Below are positions 6,120-11,273 of a stretch of 11,273 nt of DNA, piece after piece. The stretch's first letter is position 1. Each line of letters opens with the position of its first letter. The stretch is from contig JAHZNX010000043.1 of NCBI GenBank assembly GCA_020028375.1, positions 1 through 11,273 on the forward strand, written 5' to 3'. The notes under the pieces were generated by a model. It was not told the DNA's origin. It made no database searches and saw nothing but the letters and a program-made list of their open reading frames with translations. The translations under genes were made by a program, and so were the position numbers. Origin of the DNA: Betaproteobacteria bacterium. GTDB lineage: Bacteria > Pseudomonadota > Gammaproteobacteria > Burkholderiales > SG8-41.

Positions 6120-7112
6120 ATGGACCGTAGAATGCACCGGGCGGCGACGTTAGCCGCAGCCGCGATCCTGGGTGTCGCGGCGTCGCCAGCCTGGTGCCAG
6201 GCACCGGCCGAGCGCTACCCCTCTCGGCCGATTCGCCTGATCCAGCCGTTTCCTCCCGGCGGCGGCGCCGATGTCGCGGCGCGCTTTGTAGGCCAGATCC
6301 TTACCGAGCGCCTGGGCCAGACGGTGGTCGTCGACAACCGGGGTGGCGCCGGGGGCGCGATCGGCACCGAGCTCGCCGCCCAGGCGGCTCCGGACGGCTA
6401 TACCCTGCTGATGGCGACCGCCAGCACGGTCGTCATCAACCCGCTGGTGAACAAGGTGCGCTTCGACCCGATCCGGGATTTCGACGCCGTGGTCCACATC
6501 GCTAATGTCCCCTTGATTCTGGTCGTCCATCCCGCCGTGCCGGTGAGATCGGTCCAGGACCTGATCAGCCTGGCGAAAGCGCAGCCGGGCAAGATCAACT
6601 TTGCCTCGTCGGGTGACGGCACGATCAGTCATCTCGCCGGGGAGCTCTTCAAGCTCCTCACCGGAACAGACATGGTCCACGTGCCGTACCGGGGCGGCGG
6701 CCCGGCGCGCACCGCGCTGATCGGCGGACAGGTACAGGTGAATTTCGGCAACATGCTGGCGGCGGCGAGTGACGTCCGGACGGGGCGGCTGCGTCCGTTG
6801 GCCGTCAGCACCGCCAGACGCACCGAAGGCATGCCGGATGTTCCGACTATGCAGGAGGCCGGAGTTCCAACGTACGAAGTCATACAATGGAGCGGTATGC
6901 TTGCGCCGCGTGGCGTGCCGCGCGCACACATCGGGCGCATTAACCGGGACGTCAACGCCGTTCTCGATTCTCCGAAGGCGAAGGAGTTCTTCCTGGCAGG
7001 CGGATCGGAGGCGGTGGGCGGCACGTCGCAGGTGTTCGGCGCATTGATCAAGTCGGAGATCGCCAAATGGTCCAAGGTCATCAAGCAGTCGAGACTGGAA
7101 GTCAACCGCTAG
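6120..7112 (+). CDS. Bug/TctC-family tripartite tricarboxylate receptor
   Basis: A 330-residue periplasmic binding protein. Residues 1 to about 28 form a signal peptide (MDRRMHRAA, an alanine-rich core and a site near AWCQA). The mature protein has IRLIQPFPPGGGADVAAR, VVDNRGGAGGAIG (about 70-82), APDGYTLL, DPIRDFD and MVHVPYRGGG, all typical of Bugs. The start ATG follows an excellent ribosome site, AGGAGGTGA at 6108-6116. It lies between two MmgE/PrpD genes, and its last 46 bases overlap the start of the second one. The pairing suggests it captures a carboxylate processed by the neighbouring enzymes, but the ligand is not visible in the sequence. Bug genes without TctA/TctB neighbours, as here, are very common in Burkholderiales. 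Confidence 0.92.
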   Translation: MDRRMHRAATLAAAAILGVAASPAWCQAPAERYPSRPIRLIQPFPPGGGADVAARFVGQILTERLGQTVVVDNRGGAGGAIGTELAAQAAPDGYTLLMATASTVVINPLVNKVRFDPIRDFDAVVHIANVPLILVVHPAVPVRSVQDLISLAKAQPGKINFASSGDGTISHLAGELFKLLTGTDMVHVPYRGGGPARTALIGGQVQVNFGNMLAAASDVRTGRLRPLAVSTARRTEGMPDVPTMQEAGVPTYEVIQWSGMLAPRGVPRAHIGRINRDVNAVLDSPKAKEFFLAGGSEAVGGTSQVFGALIKSEIAKWSKVIKQSRLEVNR

Positions 7113-8461
7113 AGACGGGGAGTGCAAGTCGAATCCTGGCCGAATTTGCGGTCGGGCTGACCTGGGACCGGATTCCGCCGGAGGTCATCGAGCGCGCGAA
7201 GGACTGCATCATCGACACCGTCGGCGCCTGCGTCTACGGCTCGCAGCTGCCCTGGAGCCGGATCGTGGTCGAATATGCCAGCCGCAATAGCGCGCCGGGT
7301 GAATGCAGCGTGTTCGGAACACCCATCAAGGTGCGCGCTCCGTTCGCCTGCCTCTGCAACGGCGCGGCTGCCCACGCCTTCGAGCTCGATGCCCTGGTCG
7401 AGCCGAGCGTCGGCATCCATCCGAGCGCCGCCCTCGCGGTGCCGGGCCTGGCTCCCGCGCAAGGCCGCAAGATGAGCGGCAAGGCCCTGCTGTCCGCTTA
7501 CGTCGCGGGCTTCGAGGTGCTCTACCGCATCGGGCACGCGGCGAATCACTCGATCGAGAAAGTCGGCTTCCATTCTCCGGGTGTCGTGGGCGTGTTCGGC
7601 ACCGCCGCGGTGGTGGGGAGGCTTTTCGACCTCGACGCCGCGCGGATGGCCAACGCTTTCGGCATTGCCGGTTCCCTGGGCTCGGGCCTGATGGAGTTCT
7701 CGATGACGGGCGGCATGGTGAAGCGCCTCCACCTCGGCCGCGCCGCGGAAGGCGGCTTCATGGCCGCGGTGCTGGCGCGTGACGGCTACACCGGTCCGGC
7801 CGGGGCGCTGGACGGGAAATTCGGCATCCTCAACGTGTTCTGCCGCGACGCGCAGCCGGCGCGGCTCACCCAGGACCTCGGCTCCGTCTGGCACGTGATG
7901 AAGACCAAGATCAAGCGCTACGCCTGCCACTCCACCGCGCAGGTGCCGGTGACGCTCGCGCTGGACCTCAAGCAGAAACACAAGCTTTTGGGAGACGACG
8001 TCGCGGGAATCGCCATCTCCGGCGGCGAGAAGGTGGTGACCCAGCACGCCATCTACGAGCCGCGGGACCTCACGATGATGCAATACAGCGTGCCTTTCAG
8101 CGTGGCCATTGCGCTGCACAGGGATCCGCTCGACCCGCGGACGTTCTCCGAGGCGACCCTCAACGACCCGAAGATCCGCGCGCTCGCCAAGAGCGCGCAG
8201 GTCGCGCTGTTGAAGTCCGCGCCAGGTTACTCGTCGTCGGCGAGCCGCCTTACGCTCAAATTGAAAAACGGCCAGATGCTCACCGCCGAGGGGCACGACT
8301 TCAAGGGCACGCCGACGATGCCGCTCACGCGCGGCGAATTGCGCGACAAGTTCCTGATGCTCACCGCGCACCGGGACCGGGCGAAGGCGGAGCGGCTGTT
8401 CTCCCAGCTCGCGGAAGCGGAGAAGATCGCCGACTTCAGCACGCTTGAATTCGCGCTCTGA
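7067..8461 (+). CDS. MmgE/PrpD family protein (canonical motifs)
   Basis: A 464-residue MmgE/PrpD superfamily protein with well-kept active-site blocks: HAFELDAL (103-110) with HPSAALAVPGLA next to it (118-129), MVKRLHLGRAAEGG (217-230), KIKRYACHSTAQ (281-292) and MQYSVPFSVAIAL (338-350). In cis-aconitate decarboxylase and PrpD relatives these regions bind the carboxylate, so this copy is probably catalytically competent. The ATG at 7067 lies inside the preceding Bug gene (46-base overlap) and has GGAG eight bases upstream; the first 20 residues before SRILAEFAVG are not typical of the family, and there is no later ATG before the conserved part. Downstream, the UGSC partner gene starts four bases after the stop, consistent with one transcript. 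Confidence 0.9.
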   Translation: MVQGHQAVETGSQPLETGSASRILAEFAVGLTWDRIPPEVIERAKDCIIDTVGACVYGSQLPWSRIVVEYASRNSAPGECSVFGTPIKVRAPFACLCNGAAAHAFELDALVEPSVGIHPSAALAVPGLAPAQGRKMSGKALLSAYVAGFEVLYRIGHAANHSIEKVGFHSPGVVGVFGTAAVVGRLFDLDAARMANAFGIAGSLGSGLMEFSMTGGMVKRLHLGRAAEGGFMAAVLARDGYTGPAGALDGKFGILNVFCRDAQPARLTQDLGSVWHVMKTKIKRYACHSTAQVPVTLALDLKQKHKLLGDDVAGIAISGGEKVVTQHAIYEPRDLTMMQYSVPFSVAIALHRDPLDPRTFSEATLNDPKIRALAKSAQVALLKSAPGYSSSASRLTLKLKNGQMLTAEGHDFKGTPTMPLTRGELRDKFLMLTAHRDRAKAERLFSQLAEAEKIADFSTLEFAL

Positions 8462-8465
8462 AATC

Positions 8466-9479
8466 ATGAAGGTTGACGAATTCGAGTTCTTCCTCGAGAA
8501 AGAGTGGTCGGACGGCTTCCCGGTCGTCACTCCTACCGAGGCGCGCGTGCGGTGGATGCTCGCGGGCACGCGCCGCGATCCCGACGAGGTGGTCGGGCAC
8601 ATTCCACCTGCCGGAGAAGTCGCGACCGTCCGTACTGTCGCCATCCACGCGCTCATGGCAGGATGCAAGCCGGAGTACCTGCCGGTCGTGCTCGGCGGCA
8701 TCCGTATCATCCTGCGCGAGGAATTCAACATGGGCGGCGTGCAGTGCACGATGCACGGCGTGGCGCCGCTCATGATCGTCAATGGTCCGTACGCGGAGAA
8801 AATCGGATTGCACGGCGGCAATGGCTGCTTCGGACCGGGATTTCGCGCCAATGCGACCATCGGCCGCGCGATCCGGCTGATGCTGCTGAACCTCGGCGGC
8901 GGCATTTCGGGGCGCGCCTCCGCGACCATATTCAGCTCTCCCATACGCTATACCGCGTGCCTCACCGAGAACATGGCGTCGAGCCCGTGGGAAAGCCTTG
9001 CCGTGTCGCGCGGCTACTCGCCGACGGACAACGTGATCACTTGCGCCATGGCGGAGAACCCCCGGCTCCATTTCGACGACGTAAGCACCGAGCCCGAGCG
9101 CTTGCTCACCGGCATTGGCGACGCCATGACCGCGCCGGGCTCATGGAACATGTGGTTCGTCTCCGACATGGTCGTCGCCATGAGCCCGCAGCATGCGAAA
9201 CTATGTGCGAGTGCGGATCTCACCCGTGCAGACGTCATCGGGCGCCTGAGCAAGCTCGCCGTGCGCCGGCAGTCGAGCGTGAAACGCGGCGGCAATTGGC
9301 GTCCCGAGCGCGCGCGCGCGATGGGGATCGACCCGGACGACGATGACGCCGTCGTCGTGGCCGTAAAAGACCCGCAGCGCCTGCATCTCATCGTCGCGGG
9401 CGGCAATGGCCCGATCACCGCCGTGTGCCACGGCTGGAACGAGACCAGCCGCTTCGTCCACGGTAGCTATGAGATCTAG
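8466..9479 (+). CDS. Conserved uncharacterised protein, putative partner of the UGSC selenoprotein
   Basis: A 337-residue soluble protein with no signal peptide or membrane segment. I recall this type of sequence (WSDGFPVVTPTE start; MAGCKPEYLPVVL; GNGCFGPGFRANATIGRAIR; a C-terminal HLIVAGGNG and an aromatic SRFVHGSYE end) beside UGSC-family genes, but its function is unknown to me. It has seven cysteines (67, 94, 121, 165, 193, 247, 321); Cys67 and Cys121 sit in the most conserved-looking blocks, and glycine-rich turns at 118-125 and 311-315 could hold a phosphate or an active site. ATG 8466 is four bases after the preceding stop; a TTG at 8445 in frame is less likely. The selenoprotein gene follows 50 bases later. 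The two proteins may form a complex or act on the same substrate, which is inference. Confidence 0.7.
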   Translation: MKVDEFEFFLEKEWSDGFPVVTPTEARVRWMLAGTRRDPDEVVGHIPPAGEVATVRTVAIHALMAGCKPEYLPVVLGGIRIILREEFNMGGVQCTMHGVAPLMIVNGPYAEKIGLHGGNGCFGPGFRANATIGRAIRLMLLNLGGGISGRASATIFSSPIRYTACLTENMASSPWESLAVSRGYSPTDNVITCAMAENPRLHFDDVSTEPERLLTGIGDAMTAPGSWNMWFVSDMVVAMSPQHAKLCASADLTRADVIGRLSKLAVRRQSSVKRGGNWRPERARAMGIDPDDDDAVVVAVKDPQRLHLIVAGGNGPITAVCHGWNETSRFVHGSYEI

Positions 9480-9484
9480 CGGGT

Positions 9485-9507
9485 CGAATCACGAATCGCG
9501 ATTCACG
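9485..9507. repeat. Heptamer repeat with a 12-bp palindrome between the UGSC partner and selenoprotein genes
   Basis: Units CGAATCA, CGAATCG and CGATTCA follow each other with a 7-base period. The centre, GAATCGCGATTC (9493-9504), is a perfect palindrome. The motif resembles extragenic heptamer repeats and lies in the 50-base gap between two operon genes. Confidence 0.6.
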
Positions 9508-9529
9508 CTTTTTGAACAGGGAAACGACG

Positions 9530-10060
9530 ATGACGAGTGATCTTGGATTCATCGATCCCACCGCCGGCGGGGCGAGGGCGAAAATCGCGCTGGCGCCGCG
9601 CCCGATGGACCTTGCCGGCAAGGTGGTCGGCCTCCTCGACAACACCAAGGAACAGGCCGATATCATTTTCGAGACCGTTGCAGAGCTCCTGCGCAGCCGC
9701 TACGGGGTGGCCAAGGTCGTCATCCGGCGCAAGGAAGCGTTCTCGCGGCCCGCAAGCGAGGCGCTGTTGAACGAAATGGCGAAGGAGGTCGAAGTGGCCG
9801 CCGCCGCGCTCGGCGGGTGAGGGTCGTGCACGTTGTGCAGTGTGCACGACACGGTGGAGTTCGAGAAGCGGGGTATACCTGCCACGATGTTCCTCACCCA
9901 GGCGTTCCGCAACGCGGCGGTGCATCACTTCCGTACCAAGGGCATGGACGGGCACCCGTTCATCGAGCTGCCGCACCCCGTGAGCAACCTCACGCACGAT
10001 GAGATGCGCGCGCTCACGCTGAAATATGTTGAACAGATGGTGAGGCAGCTTACTGCCTGA
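9530..10060 (+). CDS. UGSC-family selenoprotein (selenocysteine at an in-frame TGA)
   Basis: One 176-residue protein read through TGA at 9818-9820 (codon 97, selenocysteine) to the stop at 10058-10060. The part before the TGA reads VVGLLDNTKEQAD, FETVAELLRSRYG and RRKEAFSRPAS; the part after reads U-G-S-C-T-L-C, then SVHDTVEFEKRGIPA, AFRNAA and IELPHPVSNLTHDEMRA. This order, with a motif of Sec-Gly-Ser-Cys, is what is known of the UGSC (seleno)protein family, in which some homologues carry Cys at the Sec position. U97 and C100 form a U-x-x-C pair like a thioredoxin centre, with C103 close by. Cytoplasmic; no signal peptide. ATG 9530 has AGGGA seven bases upstream; a TTG at 9512 is less likely. 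It follows its putative partner gene in the operon. The reaction is unknown. Standard gene calling would give two fragments, 9530-9820 and 9833-10060. Confidence 0.88.
9818..9820 (+). other. Selenocysteine codon (recoded TGA)
   Basis: In-frame TGA inside the UGSC protein. It is preceded by A-L-G-G and followed by G-S-C, and coding similarity to the family continues for 79 codons after it. A hairpin starts three bases later. Confidence 0.85.
9823..9850 (+). promoter_or_regulatory. Candidate bacterial SECIS hairpin
   Basis: GTCGTGCAC (9823-9831) and GTGCACGAC (9842-9850) form a perfect 9-bp stem around a 10-base loop that starts with G. Bacterial SECIS elements lie just downstream of the UGA within the coding region, and a G at the start of the apical loop is typical for SelB binding. 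The loop begins 12 bases after the TGA, which is nearer than in E. coli fdhF, so an alternative fold with a loop further downstream (for example GTGT/ACAC at 9840-9852) is possible. Confidence 0.65.
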
Positions 10061-10068
10061 ACGGAACA

Positions 10069-10196
10069 GGTGACGAATAAAGGTGACGAGGTAATGGTGA
10101 CGAATAAGGGTGAAGGGAAACAGCTCAATGCCTACGCGTCGCGGTTGTTCGTCACCCGTATCTCGTCACCCATAATCGTCACCCTTATCTCGTCAC
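10069..10196. repeat. Direct and inverted repeats (GTGACGA/TCGTCAC family) over the third Bug gene's start
   Basis: GGTGACGAATAA occurs at 10069-10080 and 10096-10107. CGTCACCC occurs at 10150, 10164 and 10177, with CGTCACT at 10191, so a 13-14 base period is seen. The left block (10069-10113) and the right block are imperfect reverse complements and could form a long stem with a loop of about 35 bases in DNA or mRNA. The right block encodes most of the Bug signal peptide. Confidence 0.75.
10081..10086 (+). promoter_or_regulatory. Ribosome binding site that decides the third Bug start at 10094
   Basis: AGGTGA lies seven bases before ATG 10094. The GTG at 10070 has only a weak GGA four bases upstream. 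Confidence 0.45.
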
Positions 10197-11128
10197 TCCT
10201 TTTCGCCGCCGCCACTCCCACGGCGGCTCAGCAATATCCCTCGCGCCCGCTCCGCGTGGTCGTGCCATTCGCGCCCGGCGGCGCGGTCGATCTCGTCGCG
10301 CGCACGCTTGCCCCCAGGTTGAACGAAGCGCTCGGCCAGCCGATGGTGGTGGACAATCGCGGTGGGGCTGGCGGCACGGTCGGCACCGACATCGTGGCCA
10401 AGGCGCGGCCCGACGGTCACACGCTGCTCGTCGCCAGTATGGGGGTGGCGGTCAACGCGGTGCTTTATCCCAAGCTGCCCTACGACACGCTGAAGGACCT
10501 CGCGCCGGTCACGACGCTGGGCGAGCAGCCCAACATCGTTGTGGTACACCCATCGCTAGCGGCTAAATCGATCGGCGAGCTCGTCGCGCTGGCCCGATCG
10601 AAGCCCGGCCAGTTGAGCTACGCATCAGGCGGCGTTGGGAGCAACACCCATCTCGTGACCTTGCTGTTCCTCCATATGGCCAAGGTGGACATGCTGCACG
10701 TGCCGTACAAGGGTCTGGGCCCGGCGATCGCGGACCTGGTGGGCGGGCAGGTTCAACTCGCCATCTCGAACGTTTCCACGGCTCTGCCCCACGTGAAGTC
10801 CGGCAGGCTGCGGCTGCTTGCGGTTACGTCGGGCAAGCGCTTCCCCCTCTTCCCGGACACGCCGACGGTGGATGAGGCGGGGGTGAAGGGTTACGAAAGC
10901 AGCGGCTGGTATGGCCTATGGGTCACGGCGGGGACGCCGCGATCCATCATCGTCAGGCTCAACCAGGAAACGACGACGATCCTGGGCTCGGCTGCCGTCA
11001 GAAATCAGTTTGATTCGCAGGGGCTGCAGTCGATACCCGTGTCTCCAGAAGCGTTCGGGAAGCGGCTCCGGGAGGAAATCAGGAAGTGGGGGGTGGTGGT
11101 CAGGGCTTCGGGCGTGAAGCCCGAGTGA
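10094..11128 (+). CDS. Bug/TctC-family tripartite tricarboxylate receptor
   Basis: A 344-residue periplasmic binding protein, last gene of the operon. Family marks are LRVVVPFAPGGAVDLVAR, MVVDNRGGAGGTVG (about 84-97), ARPDGHTLLVAS, LPYDTLKDLAPVT, MLHVPYKGLGPA and a VKPE end. The signal peptide is unusual: about 20 residues precede the hydrophobic stretch ISSPIIVTLISSLLFAAA, with cleavage likely near PTAA|QQY. ATG 10094 is chosen by the upstream AGGTGA; a GTG at 10070 would add eight residues and a TTG at 10145 would give a shorter, more normal leader, so the start is uncertain. The region from the start codon to the signal peptide lies in direct and inverted repeats that could fold and control initiation. 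It begins 33 bases after the selenoprotein gene. Ligand unknown. Confidence 0.88.
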   Translation: MVTNKGEGKQLNAYASRLFVTRISSPIIVTLISSLLFAAATPTAAQQYPSRPLRVVVPFAPGGAVDLVARTLAPRLNEALGQPMVVDNRGGAGGTVGTDIVAKARPDGHTLLVASMGVAVNAVLYPKLPYDTLKDLAPVTTLGEQPNIVVVHPSLAAKSIGELVALARSKPGQLSYASGGVGSNTHLVTLLFLHMAKVDMLHVPYKGLGPAIADLVGGQVQLAISNVSTALPHVKSGRLRLLAVTSGKRFPLFPDTPTVDEAGVKGYESSGWYGLWVTAGTPRSIIVRLNQETTTILGSAAVRNQFDSQGLQSIPVSPEAFGKRLREEIRKWGVVVRASGVKPE

Positions 11129-11216
11129 TAGATCGGTTATGAGTGATAAGTGATATTAGATTTTCTTGGCGTTCCTGGCGTCCCTTCGACAAGTTCAGGA
11201 CAGACTTGGCGGCGAG
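11129..11216. repeat. Intergenic spacer made of several extragenic-type repeat motifs
   Basis: Between two convergent genes there are three motif types in a row: GTTATGAGTGATAAGTGAT (11136-11154), a GATTTTCTTGGCGTTCCTGG stretch (11158-11177) and CCTTCGACAAGTTCAGGACA (11183-11202). The last two resemble motifs that recur between genes in many betaproteobacteria. A similar TTTTTGGCGTTC stretch is at 1534-1545. No classical terminator was seen. Confidence 0.5.
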
Positions 11217-11273
11217 TTAGGGTTTTAGCGTACGCCAGGCGTCGTGCTTCACCCGCGCGACGATCTCGAAGTC
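11217..11273 (-). CDS. C-terminal end of an unidentified gene (truncated by window edge)
   Basis: On the minus strand the frame is open from the window edge for 18 codons, DFEIVARVKHDAWRTLKP, then TAA at 11219-11217. Nearly every codon ends in G or C, which matches the coding style of the other genes and supports a real gene end. The fragment is too short to name. It converges on the third Bug gene. Confidence 0.4.
   Translation of the reverse strand, partial: DFEIVARVKHDAWRTLKP

Noticed and set aside
6120..6200. Lipoprotein signal in the second Bug (SPAWC)
   Set aside because: The residues before Cys do not match a lipobox (L-A/S-G/A-C); an ordinary signal peptide fits better.
7109..8944. 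611-codon open frame on the minus strand
   Set aside because: It is antisense to the second MmgE/PrpD gene and the UGSC partner, is rich in Arg, His and Ala, and has no family motif. High GC content keeps antisense frames open.
9818..9820. Nonsense mutation or sequencing error splitting a gene
   Set aside because: The codon is TGA exactly at the Sec position of the UGSC motif, the downstream frame is intact, and a hairpin follows. A random stop would not be expected to fall there.
1..11273. tRNA, rRNA or CRISPR array
   Set aside because: No cloverleaf, ribosomal RNA segment or regularly spaced repeat-spacer pattern was seen on either strand by eye.

Overview
The window is high-GC DNA that looks like a betaproteobacterium of the Burkholderiales type. 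The basis is three Bug/TctC periplasmic binding proteins, two MmgE/PrpD proteins, an E. coli-like PurB, and short repeated motifs of the kind scattered between betaproteobacterial genes at several gene junctions. This placement is inferred from gene content only.

Layout. Positions 3-233 hold the 3' end of a thioesterase-like gene (+). Positions 234-503 hold a MITE-like element with perfect 23-bp terminal inverted repeats. A minus-strand gene run then reads from right to left: purB (4552-3182), a carboxymuconolactone decarboxylase-like protein (3158-2628), a D-2-hydroxyacid dehydrogenase-like protein (2631-1558) and a Bug receptor (1502-501). A 178-bp divergent intergenic region (4553-4730) separates it from a plus-strand run of six genes: MmgE/PrpD #1 (4731-6095), Bug (6120-7112), MmgE/PrpD #2 (7067-8461), a conserved cysteine-containing protein (8466-9479), a UGSC-family selenoprotein (9530-10060, read through an in-frame TGA at 9818-9820) and a third Bug (10094-11128). 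A repeat-rich gap and the last codons of a minus-strand gene (11217-11273) close the window.

The main discovery is the selenoprotein. Conventional gene calling would split it into two pieces at the TGA. The two halves share a frame, flank a U-G-S-C motif, and together make one 176-residue protein. Three bases after the TGA is a perfect 9-bp hairpin with G as its first loop base, a good candidate for a bacterial SECIS. The organism should therefore carry selA, selB, selC and selD elsewhere.

How the genes may work together (inference): Bug proteins bind small carboxylates in the periplasm. MmgE/PrpD enzymes dehydrate, isomerise or decarboxylate carboxylic acids. The UGSC protein and its upstream partner could add a thiol/selenol step. 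Tight packing suggests one catabolic transcript. No membrane transporter (TctA/TctB), selenocysteine machinery or regulator is in the window, and the substrate cannot be told from sequence. Two Bug signal peptides are encoded in or beside extragenic-type repeats, a second unusual feature.
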